Below, piece by piece: positions 11,195 through 20,720 of a stretch of DNA of 64,000 nucleotides (the first letter of the stretch is position 1; each line of letters opens with the position of its first letter). Where the stretch lies: positions 4,993,821-5,057,820 of the forward strand of contig JAJEKV010000057.1 of NCBI GenBank assembly GCA_021234155.1. The letters are read 5' to 3'. The position numbers were made by a program, and so were the translations under genes. Source of the stretch: Isoetes taiwanensis. Lineage: Eukaryota; Streptophyta; Lycopodiopsida; Isoetales; Isoetaceae. The notes beneath the pieces are model-generated. The model saw only the letters and a list, made by a program, of their open reading frames with translations. It did not search any database and was not told the origin of the DNA.

Positions 11195-12886
11195 TATCAA
11201 ACAACCAATTTCAATTGCTAACCTTAAGGGCCATCTCAATGTATATCATCAAAATTTTGCTAGCATGGCTAATACTCGGGACACATTATCGGGGTTATGT
11301 GCCCGTCCCCTTCTAATGGACATGAAATATGATCTTCCTTTCATGAATGGCATCCACGATCTGCATTTATGAGCTTTTATAGGGCAGCTAGGTTTCATAA
11401 TAAGCGGCTTCTTCCACTATTTCTAAGTTCTAGACTTTGACATATTCTTTGCTCTCATGCCATGTCTTTATTGGCCATCTTCAATATTGTGGCTTGGGCT
11501 GGCAATAGTGGATATAATGGCCGATGCTTGAGAGGCATTCTGCATCTTCAATCAAGCATGCACGATTTGCACAAAGGCGGTTAATCTATAATTCAGCATG
11601 AACATCTTCATTGCTGGATATACAGGATCGGGAGAAAACATTGATTGATATTTTTAAGCGGATCTTGGGAATGAAGTAAGGCCAAACAATGTCACATTTG
11701 TTAGCATGTTGGTTGCATGTCTTTAGCATTGCGGCAATAGAAAGCGAGGGGAAAACTAACCCATGTGATCATTGCAAAAGGTGGATGTCAGTTGAATCTT
11801 GATATTGGCAATACACTCATTGGCATGTATGAGAAATCGGATGCATTAAGAGTGGTATGTCAATTTTTGACCAAATGCCCATACAAAATATCATAAGTGC
11901 CTCAAGGTTATCTGCTATACAGTTGATTTTTGTCCCATACAAGTCAGATCCACAGCGACATGAACACAAGTTATTGAGACTATCGGGAATGCATGTCCAT
12001 GACTTCACGAGAATTGGGGCATGCTTGGCAGTTCATCACAAAAGAGCATATCGGGGATCACACGCAGTTGGGAGGTCTTGGAACATCTTTTAACAAGGTT
12101 GCATGTTTTTCTTTGAATTCCTTGCAACTCGAGAACATCATCCTATCATTTGAATTGCAAATATGGGTTGAGGTCTTTTGTGGGCCCGATTGAATCATGC
12201 ACGGTATAATGCTTGATTCTTTTCCATTGGTATGCCCATGAATAAAAGTTGGGCTTCAGAAGAAGATACCCAAATCGTCAAGAAGAACTACAATTCCTTA
12301 AAATCAACATGGGTTATCTTGGGATGAGTAAGAGGAAGATGTAAGATCTTTTTCTACTTAAACCTCCTGCAATCATCTCGGTTTAGAATTGTCTTGCGAT
12401 GCGTAAATAGATCAAATACAATCATATTTTCAAACCTTTTTATAGCAAAAAATAAAGCCCGATTCATAAGATGCTTACGTGATGTTCCCCTAACTCTCTG
12501 GTGGCTTCGACAACAATCCTTCCTGACTTATAGGCTGCATATTGAAAATGATGCGGGCTCACTCCAACAAAGGGCATATCTTGTGTGAAATATCTCGGCA
12601 TAAGCGAAATATCTTAGCATATCTCTGCTCAAAGTATTTGAGCTCCAAAATTGACGGCATTTGCAAGGTGTGCTTCAAATCACTTAGCTCCACTGACTAT
12701 GTGCTCAAAGATACGTGCGGGTTCTTTTCTAACTTTAGAGGTAAAAACAATAATGAAATTAAAAATGCATTAACTGTAAAAAGTACTGACCAATCAAGAG
12801 CAATAGTTCTTCCGTTTAGATGACAAATAACTCTGCAGTAACTACAATAAGGTCATTCACAAATTCTATGTGAGGAAAGCACAAAA
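11195..12886 (+). repeat. Duplicated segment, copy A (abuts the sequence gap)
   Basis: From ATCAAACAACCAATTTCAAT at 11195 to GTGAGGAAAGCACAAAA at 12886 the sequence matches 12900-14604 end to end, with many small differences. Copy A stops exactly at the run of N. Differences fall mostly at CAG/CTG words (for example CAG in B read as CGG in A). It carries the same PPR remnant as copy B (about 11600-11910), more broken. Confidence 0.8.
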
Positions 12887-12899
12887 NNNNNNNNNNNNN
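12887..12899. other. Sequence gap (13 N)
   Basis: Thirteen ambiguous bases join two near-identical 1.7-kb segments. A tiny gap between overlapping copies suggests two contig ends that should have been merged rather than true missing sequence. Confidence 0.95.
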
Positions 12900-14604
12900 T
12901 ATCAAACAACCAATTTCAATTGCTAACCTTAAGGGCCATCTCAATGTATATCATCAAGCTGCTAGCATGGCTAATATCAGGACCTGTTATCAGGTTATGT
13001 GCCACGTCCCCTTCCTAATGGACATGAATATGATCTTCCTTTCATGAATGGCATCCCTGATCCTGCATTTATGAGCTTTTATAGGGCAGCTAGGTTTCAT
13101 AATAAACAGCTTCTTCCACTATTTCTAAGTTCTAGACTTGACATATTCTTTGCTCTCATGCCATGTCTTTATTCTGGCCATCTTCAATATTGTGGCTTGG
13201 AACTGGCCCACAATAGTGGATATGTGTCGTGCTTGAGAGGCATTACTGCATCTTCAATCAAGCATGCCTGATTTGCACAAGGCAGTTAATCTATAATTCC
13301 AGCATGAACATCTTCATTGCTGGATATGCCCACCAGGATCAGGAGAAAACATTGATTGATATTTTTTAAACGGATGCGGGAGAATGAAGTAAGGCCAAAC
13401 AATGTCACATTTGTTAGCATGTTGGTTGCATGTGCTAGCATTGCAGCAATAGAACAGGGAAAACTAACCCATGTGATCATTGCAAAAGGTGGATGTCAGT
13501 TGAATCTTGATATTGGCAATACACTCATTGGCATGTATGCGAAATCCAGATGCATTAAGAGTGGCTGTCAATTTTTTGACCAAATGCCCATGCAAAATAT
13601 CATAAGTGCCTCAAGGTTATCTGCTAGCACAGTTGATTTTGTCCCATGCAAGTCAGTCCACAACGACATGAACACAAGTTATTCAGACTATCAGGAATGC
13701 ATGTCCATGACTTCACCAGAATTGAGACATGCTTCAGCTTAGTTCATCACAAAAGAGCATATCAGGATCCTGCAAGTTGGGAGGTCTTGGAACATCTTTT
13801 AACAAGGTTGCATGTTTTTGCTGAATTCCTTGCAACTCAGAACATCATCCTATCTGTTGAATTGCAAATATGGGTTGAGGTCTTTTGTGGAAGCCAGTGA
13901 ATCTCATGCCTGGTATAATGCTTGATTCTTTTCCATTGGTATGCCCATGAATAAAGAGTTCAGGCTTCCCGAAGAAGATACCCAAATCGTCAAAGAAGAA
14001 CTACAATTCCTTAAAAATCAACATGGGTTATGCCGGATGAGTAAGAGGAAGATCGCCAAGATCTTTTCTACTTAAACCTCCCCTGCAATCATCTCGGTTT
14101 TAGAATTGTCTTGCAGTCGTAAATAGATCCAAATACAATCATATTTTCAAGCCTTTTATAGCAAAAAAATAAGGCGATTCATAAGATGCTTACCTGTGAT
14201 GTTCCCCTAACTCTCGGTAGCTCGACAACAATCGCTTCTGACTTTATAGTCGCGATATTGAAAATGATGCGTGCTCACTCCAACAAGGGCATATCTTCGT
14301 GAAATATCTCAAAGATAAATGAAATATCTTAGCATATCTCTCGCTCAAAGGCGATTTGAGCTCCAAAATTGACATTGTGCAAGGTGTGCTTCAAATCATT
14401 TAGCTCAACAGCCTATGTGCTCCAAGAGTACGTGCGGTTCTTTTCTAACTTTAGAGGTAAAAACAATAATGAAATTAAAAATCGTGGCTTTGTAAAAGGG
14501 TACGACCAATCAAGAGCAATAGTTCTTCCGTTTGAAGTGACAAATAACTCTCTCAGAACTACAATAAGGTCATTCACAAATTCTATGCGAGTGAAAGCAC
14601 AAAA
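12900..14604 (+). repeat. Duplicated segment, copy B
   Basis: Second copy of the 1.7-kb segment starting directly after the N run. It appears the more accurate version because its PPR frame is longer and its CAG/CTG words are intact. Confidence 0.8.
13290..13740 (+). pseudogene. PPR protein fragment in copy B
   Basis: Plus-strand frames give PPR text: NIFIAGYAHQDQEKTLIDIF, then RMRENEVRPNNVTFVSMLVA, CASIAAIEQGKLTHVIIAKG, and IGNTLIGMYAKSRCIKSGCQ plus FFDQMP. These correspond to consecutive L/S/P repeats. One frame break at about 13365 and loss of the usual SWS after NII show decay or miscalled bases. No start codon, transit peptide or DYW domain is linked. The same block is at about 11600-11910 in copy A. 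The family acts in mitochondria or plastids on RNA. Confidence 0.7.
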
Positions 14605-15840
14605 GGAAAGATAGAAACCATCGAAATTGCCTAGCTCCATATGTCTCCAATCAAGCGGCATTATCACAAACACAGATTTAGGAAAAATAGACAACCCGCA
14701 CTTTTATTCTTTTCAACAATCATGCCCTATTCATCGAAGAATTACATAGAAATTTTAAACTCTCCACATTTTCATTTTTCCGTTTTCAAGTGGATTCATA
14801 ATGAAACCTAGTTATAAGGCATATATTTTAGCATTTAACGAATCTGCAAAACCTTCGGGACCTCACCTAGAAAATTGTATATGTTAGAAAACCCGTGACC
14901 GGTATGACCTTAAGCCTAGGTTCTGCTATTCAGTGCCTTCATTCCTTCAAAAAAGAGATTAAAAAACATCAGAACTAAGAAAGAAACTGAAAAGGAAAAA
15001 TCAAAGCAAGCTTAGAATACTTATAAATACAGTGGATAAGATGCCGGAGGTCCCTGTATTCTTCTGATTATCCTTCTGAATTTTAGTTTGGCAGTGTTTC
15101 TTGGTCCCTGCATAAGAAAAGAAGTATTGTTCACACAATAGAAATGTGACTACTGTGGTCGGGTCCAATGCCAGACGGCTTGGCAAAATATGTTTTGGAT
15201 CATAAATCACAATTGCACTCTAAATTCATAAACTTGATTACTCACTTGGAGAATTAAGCTCCCTATTGTGTCTAACAAAAACGACTTCCTATTGGTTTGA
15301 TCTTTAATGCCTTCCTCATCCAGGAGGATAATCTTATTGCCCTAAGACCAAGACCAAGGAGCGGGGATTCAAAACGCCCAATGAATCCCACCTAAAACCT
15401 TTCAAACCGCTTTTAGATCTAACGAATTTTGTTTGCAAAGAAGCGTAGAAACTGTGATATAAGAGAATGGCACTGGAAAAGCCACGTTTTGTTTGAAAGA
15501 AGCGTAGAAATTGTGATATTGCCGGAGCTGCTGCTTCTCACAAAAGGGAAGGAACGCTGGATATATTAAATCCGTGTGTCATTTCGAGCATCAGCACGAT
15601 GATCGCTGCCAAAAAAATGAGCGCTGAAGCCGACGATCTGCACTTCCTCTGTCTAAAAAGCTTTAAGCGTGAGAAATAACCAGAGATCCTTTAATTCTAG
15701 AAATACAGATATTGAACCGGAAGAGCAGCTAGCCGAGGAGACATCGCCATGAAAAAAAAAACGGTTTCTCTTCTAACGTGGAGCTAATCAACGAACAAGA
15801 AAACCTAAAAAAATTCAACGCGCAAGATTGCGCACAGACT
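14605..15840. other. Intergenic DNA with a local duplication
   Basis: No gene recognised. TTTTGTTTGCAAAGAAGCGT (about 15427) and TTTTGTTTGAAAGAAGCGTAG (about 15489) begin two copies of a roughly 60-bp unit ending TGTGATAT. Confidence 0.35.
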
Positions 15841-15859
15841 ATCATAAAAGGCCTTTATT

Positions 15860-15915
15860 ATTATATATATATTATATATAGATATAGATAGATAGATAGA
15901 TGATATATATATTTC
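15860..15915. repeat. (TA)n / (GATA)n microsatellite
   Basis: Alternating TATATATATTATATATAG followed by ATAGATAGATAGATAG, then TATATATAT. Simple sequence repeat. Confidence 0.85.
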
Positions 15916-16700
15916 TTGAAGGACGTCTACTTAATTGAAAAGTTTTTGGGATGGGTGTCCTCTTTTCTTCGATCACCGATAACGTCGAAAACATTTGTTT
16001 CCAGTGTGTCAAAATCCGACAAAAATAAAATTTTGGCATTTTTCCTATTCTATTCTATTCCTATATTAGTCATTTGGCACTTTGTCCTTAACTACCTACT
16101 GGCATCCTTTTTCGATTGTCTGCCAAATACTAAACGTTTTTTGCTGCATAGAACAGAGCTTTGCTAAGTCCTCTTTGCAATGATTATGGCTTCATAGAAG
16201 AAGGGCCTGTATAGGAGGTGGAGATTAGTTTTGACTTTAGCACTTTTTCTGGCTTGGAAGCTGGGTTTATCTTTTAAACCTAGGAAGTCTGAATTATAAG
16301 ATAAATTCATTTATTTCTCAGTCTATCAGGAGCAAGATTAATCTATAAATAAAGTTTCTAGGAAAAGGAGTATTTAGCTATTAATTAGATGACCTAAGAA
16401 ATATTATCTTAGGCAATAGTAATAAATGGCCAGTATGGTGGAAGCTACTGCACATAACACCACATTACTAGGAGGAAGATGGAGTCTTAATGAAAGATCT
16501 TTATACCACCTTTATTTTATTTTTTATTTTTATGTTTTGAAGGTACGAGATGATTTTTTCATTAATTAAGGAAAACCATACAAAGTTTTGTTAAGTCCTC
16601 ATATGGGCTTAACAGAAATTTCCAGAACAACAAAGTAACAGGATAGTTGTTATCACAAAATTTTGTATCAGTTTTAATGAAAAGAACTTGAAGAAGGATT
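15916..16700. other. Intergenic DNA, no gene seen
   Basis: AT-rich, one plus-strand open frame of about 80 codons rich in Phe/Leu without a recognisable family. Confidence 0.3.
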
Positions 16701-16705
16701 GAAGA

Positions 16706-17554
16706 TCAAAATTCAAGTATTCTCTTGAATAAACAGACAGCCACCAAAGCTAAAGAAACCTCGGATCCAAAGCCTGAGAAGATAGCTCCGATCACGAAGT
16801 AGGTAGAGCTTCGACATCCCATGCCTAATATATCACTGAAAGAACTAATTAACCTGCAAACACAAACAAAATTACTGCAACCAGAGAGAGGCAATGCTGT
16901 CAATTTTGGTGGAGGGGATAGTAGGAATTCTCTTGTCATTTGGATGATCAGAAAAGAAGAGCTGGTTATAATGGGAGGTGAATTTGGCAGAGGTTCCAAG
17001 GTTGTATGTATCAGCCATCCATAACTGGTCTCTTATCAGTCTAAAATAATCCTGCTGCACCATAAGGAGAATCAAGAAACCATAGCTGTCAGCAAGCATC
17101 CTGTGAGTATAATGCATTTCTCTGTATCTCAACAACTGTCTATTAGTAAATTCATGTTGATGCTTTTCAATGAACCAAAACATGTATACCATTTGCATCA
17201 CTTCCCTTGTAAAGATCCCTGCCCATACTCTTTCTACTGATTTTCTAACCTCATTTCCATAGATCATCTGTCTCACTGTCCACTGATTATTTGGGGGATA
17301 ACAGACCTAATGTTCATGCTTTCAACACCATATCTTGCTACCTCATTTCTCAAAGAAGAGCCAGTGGTTACAAAGTATCTGTTTATATGAGGTCCTCTGC
17401 AAAATTCTTGATATAAATAAGTTATGATACCCAACATATTCACCAAGTTGATCCCAACACCTGTCATAATTATTAGCATAAATCTTTCTATGAGCTGTAA
17501 CACAAAGCTCAATATCATATTTAATATGCAATTTAATCCAAAACACTGTTGCAA
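16706..17554 (-). CDS. Unidentified protein fragment, possibly multi-exon, with C-terminal hydrophobic segments
   Basis: Not recognised. Three minus-strand blocks are collinear: 17554-17276 (ending ...NRYFVTTGSSLRNEVARYGV), 17276-16872 (134 codons with RKSVERVWAGIFTREVMQMV and LLRYREMHYTHRMLADSYGF), and 16848-16706 (SSTYFVIGAIFSGFGSEVSL followed by ALVAVCLF, then a stop). The last block follows a possible acceptor (TTTGTGTTTGCAG|GTTAATT at about 16850). Reading continues across blocks only with an intron or frameshifts. Amphipathic, Arg/Tyr-rich middle and hydrophobic C-terminus. It could be the 3' end of a host gene or of a transposon or endogenous element; no N-terminus was located. Confidence 0.35.
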
Positions 17555-17756
17555 ATTAAACGAGAGTATTGCAGCACTTCTGTTTCAAAGATTCCCCTTT
17601 AAAAAACACCATGTTTTTTAAATTGGTCTTTTTTGAAAGTTGTTGAGAATTTTTAGAGGTTCATTTTTTTACCTTGCATTTAAGGCCATCGTTAGGTGAC
17701 AACTTTGTATTTGTGGAAAAAATATTGAAAAAAAAGGCAAAATTTAGACATGACTT

Positions 17757-18370
17757 TGATAATGTGGGCACGATCAAGGATTGTATTTTTGTTACATAAG
17801 ATTTGCAAAGGTTTTGGGCAAGTATTCGTATGCAGAAGCGTATGTTGCTGATGGTGGCATCACAGATGCGATTTGCAAACCTACCTGGCAGGAGGAAGTT
17901 GCAGGTGTCTGTGAGCGGAGAAGGTTGCTATTTCCGGGCAGATTAGGTGTTGGATCAGGCCTTTATCCGGTTGATCCGGCCAGATTAGGTGTCGCACAAC
18001 CTGTTTTGTGGGAGGCCAGTGTCAGCTATATCAGGTCCGGTTGGGCGGCCAGGGTCGATCGATCTGCACAACAGGTTAGCTTCTGCTGTTGAATAGGAAG
18101 TCAGATGTCTTCTTGTTTGCAAGGTCTGGTTGGTTGAGCCTGAAGCGTAGCATGAATCCGGCTTCTTGCAGTAGAGTCTGGCCATTTGTCCCTGTTAATT
18201 AAGATATCTTGTTCAGATTTGTGAAGATCAGAGCCCGACTCCCTCTGCCAGTCCACCCAATTTGCCCTTGTTAGCACCTTCTGTTCTGACAACCTGTAGC
18301 CTGGAAATCAGAATCCGGCTCCCTCTGTTGGGAATCAGAATCCGGCTGCTTGATCGTGCCCACATTATCA
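17757..18370. repeat. 22-bp perfect inverted repeat pair in the left part of the Rep element
   Basis: TGATAATGTGGGCACGATCA+AG at 17757-17778 is matched in exact inverse orientation at 18349-18370. The left arm overlaps the end of the 17-bp direct repeat, so it lies at the presumptive element terminus. Such a pair could form a cruciform of the kind HUH enzymes nick. Between the arms there is no convincing gene. Confidence 0.7.
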
Positions 18371-18639
18371 CGCTCTGTTCTGGGATCCTTCAAATCCTTC
18401 AAATCCGGTTGCCTGCAGTAGCTTTTGTCCATCAATCCGGCCTGCAATCGGTTGGGTTCAGCCTGTAGCCTGCCTCCAGTCGACCCAATTTGCTTGGGAA
18501 GGCCAATTTGCTTGCCTGTCTTGTTATCGCGCTCTGTTCTGGGAGGCCATTTGGTCGATTGCAGGATCAGCCTGTAGGCTGCCACGAACAATTTTTTTTC
18601 CTTGAAGTCCATTTCGTTTTGAATCTGCCCCTGTTTATC

Positions 18640-19659
18640 ATGGCTTCTATTAAGAGTGCTGCCAGGAAGCGCAAGGCCAGCGGGCGTGTGCCTGCTTGTA
18701 TGCATACTGAACCTGAGTCTGGGCAGACCCAGGAATCGGCCCACAATTCTGCCATTCCAGATCCAGCACATGCCTGGGATGCTTTAGATGCATCTGTGAC
18801 CCTGGCCTTGTCTGGCCAGGACGTGCCCCGAAGCTTTTTCGATGCTATGTCGTCGTTTTGCAGTAGAAGGTGTATTGCTGGTGCTGTTGCTTTGGAGAGG
18901 GGATCATCTGCTGATCACCTCCATATCCAAGCTGTCCTTAGAGCCCGCTACAAGAATCCCAAGGCATTGAATGATGCCATCAAGAGGGAGTTTAATTGGC
19001 CCTCTAAGCCTGCGGGCGTTATCTTAGTGTGCAAGGCCCTTAAGAACAACAGGCTGCATTGTTTCGAGGGCATGGTAGGGTACTGCATGAAAGACATAGG
19101 GAAAGTACATTATTCTTGTCATCTGCACAATATATCTGAGAGTATGATTGAGAAAGGGAAAGACCTGTACGTGAGGTGGGGCGCTGGGGACACAAAAAAC
19201 CTTTGTGTCTTAGATAATAGAAACCTTCTGAACAAGGCTGCACACTTTGTGTTCTACCATGGTGGGCGCAGATTGACCCCTAGTTTGACGTTCACAGTCT
19301 GTAGGATGCTGAGAAGCGGGAAATATACTCTCAGCAGTAGTTGGATAATCCCATCTAACACTGCTCATGTGAACGAACACAGGGTGCGGGCCGCTTGGAG
19401 GGTGTTGTTGAATCCCAGCCATTGTATGCCGTCCGATGTGAGAACTATTCTGTTTGGCCTTCCTGCAGGTTATGTGCCTATTGAGCGAAATGGGCCAGGC
19501 CGACGCCGATATTGGGATGACTCAATCCCCCCCGATGAGATGGACTGCAATTTCCAGGATATCCATGATCCATCCTTCAGCCCTGATGCTGAAATCCCTG
19601 ACCATGGTGCTGATTATATCCCCATCTACACCGGGGATCATACGATGGCAGTTGGTTAG
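18640..19659 (+). CDS. Rep-class HUH endonuclease (Replitron-like transposase)
   Basis: 339 residues from ATG 18640; the frame is open upstream to 18490 without an ATG. It starts with a basic, nuclear-localisation-like KSAARKRK. A Rep nuclease domain lies at about residues 50-180: motif I-like VTLALSG (about 53-59), motif II HLHIQ (93-97, the metal-binding HUH) and motif III GYCMKD (147-152) with Tyr148 and Lys151 as the YxxK catalytic pair. Rep HUH enzymes nick one DNA strand and stay bound to its 5' end through tyrosine. After residue 180 no Walker A/B helicase follows, unlike CRESS-virus Reps and RepHel. The C-terminal 160 residues are unassigned (RRRYWDD and acidic tail). Frame intact, no lesions. 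An endogenised ssDNA-virus Rep is the alternative, but the missing helicase and the second ORF favour a transposon. Confidence 0.7.
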   Translation: MASIKSAARKRKASGRVPACMHTEPESGQTQESAHNSAIPDPAHAWDALDASVTLALSGQDVPRSFFDAMSSFCSRRCIAGAVALERGSSADHLHIQAVLRARYKNPKALNDAIKREFNWPSKPAGVILVCKALKNNRLHCFEGMVGYCMKDIGKVHYSCHLHNISESMIEKGKDLYVRWGAGDTKNLCVLDNRNLLNKAAHFVFYHGGRRLTPSLTFTVCRMLRSGKYTLSSSWIIPSNTAHVNEHRVRAAWRVLLNPSHCMPSDVRTILFGLPAGYVPIERNGPGRRRYWDDSIPPDEMDCNFQDIHDPSFSPDAEIPDHGADYIPIYTGDHTMAVG

Positions 19660-19759
19660 CCTGTTATGTTTGGTGTTGCATGTACAGATTTATTTGTGTC
19701 CGTGTGTTAGTTTATTTCAGTATGTTTTTGTATTGGTGACCAGTTGTTGCAGGATAGGG

Positions 19760-20170
19760 ATGGAGACCGATGGCAATCCTCCTGGAGAGACCAGTGAGCC
19801 CCCTGTGATCATAGGCCCAGGTTTCATAAGCAGTGTGATTGAGGATTCCCATCCAAATCCTGAGGTTTATGCTCCTGAGGGGGAGCAGATGTTTACTGCG
19901 GAGGAATTTCTGACTAGTATCATACAGGTTGGCACGGAGGCTCATCGAATAGCTGCCTCCATCAGGATCTTGAGGAGGCAGCTGACTAGCTTTTATGTGG
20001 CGATAGATTCTGCGATGTCCAGTGTGGCCTGGGAACAGCTTGGTGCTCCGTTATCTGAATTGCAGGCTTTGAGGTCTCACATGAGCTTGGCCAGGTGCTT
20101 GTTGTCGCAGGAAATTCGGCAGCTTGATGCTGTCATCAGGGGAGCTACGTCTGGACAGCCCAGGAACTAG
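19760..20170 (+). CDS. Second ORF of the Rep element, helical protein of unknown function
   Basis: 136 residues from ATG 19760, 100 bases after the Rep stop and in another frame. The first 45 residues are Pro/Gly/acidic (SEPPVIIGPG); the rest looks alpha-helical with a leucine-rich pattern (IRILRRQLTSFYVAIDSAMS, QEIRQLDAVI), suggesting a coiled coil. A donor at 19650/19651 (GCA|GTTGGT) and an acceptor TTTATTTCAG at 19720 would join Rep in frame to this ORF, so it may be a C-terminal extension of Rep rather than a separate protein. The more obvious splice (19654 to 19753) gives an immediate stop. No family recognised. Confidence 0.45.
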   Translation: METDGNPPGETSEPPVIIGPGFISSVIEDSHPNPEVYAPEGEQMFTAEEFLTSIIQVGTEAHRIAASIRILRRQLTSFYVAIDSAMSSVAWEQLGAPLSELQALRSHMSLARCLLSQEIRQLDAVIRGATSGQPRN

Positions 20171-20439
20171 GCGCTTTAGTTCCTGTTGTCTTTCCAGTGT
20201 TCTTGTTGGTGCAGTTTGATAGACACTTTTCTTTTTGTTGGCTTTGCAGTACTTTGGTGGAGTTTGATAGACACTTTTCTTTCTGTTGCCTTTGCAGTTT
20301 GATATGCGTGGCCCTGGGTCACATGTACATTACTTGAGCCTGTAAATATGTGAACTTCTGTTGCTTCGTACTGTCTCTTGTGCATGCATTTGCGTACTAA
20401 CATCTGCAGAGTTGAAGAGGGCTCTGGCCCCTGGGCATA

Positions 20440-20720
20440 GGGGAGACCCCCTGGACGGGGATCTCTCTTATGCTCGGATGAGCATTGGCATTGCGTTGGG
20501 GTTCAATTCCCCAAGCTCACTAACGAATCGTATTTGTTGGCTTCCAGGAAACGAAGAAAGAGCCACGTATCGGATCATCAAATGCATGCCATTGACAACT
20601 GGATCTTGGAGCTGTAGTCAATGACGTGTGTTTGATGATCTGATACGTGGGCCAAACGTGGGCCATCGGTAAGGCATGAGCATTGGAAATTTGGGGTTCG
20701 ATCCCCCAGGCTCTATGTAT
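20440..20720 (+). repeat. tRNA-like modules flanking a long hairpin
   Basis: ATGAGCATTGG...TTGGGGTTCAATTCCCCAAG (about 20477-20515) and ATGAGCATTGG...TTTGGGGTTCGATCCCCCAG (about 20676-20711) are direct copies of a tRNA-like T-arm/B-box. Between them CCACGTATCGGATCATCAAA (20563 on) pairs with TTTGATGATCTGATACGTGG (20631-20650), giving an approximately 37-bp imperfect stem. Full cloverleaves cannot be drawn, so these are tRNA-like relics or a SINE-type composite, possibly in the right subterminal part of the Rep element. Confidence 0.4.

Noticed and set aside
18271-18771. Minus-strand open frame of 166 codons opposite the Rep upstream region
   Set aside because: Composition reflects the reiterated AATCCGGCT-type motifs; overlaps the start of the Rep gene in antisense and has no domain.
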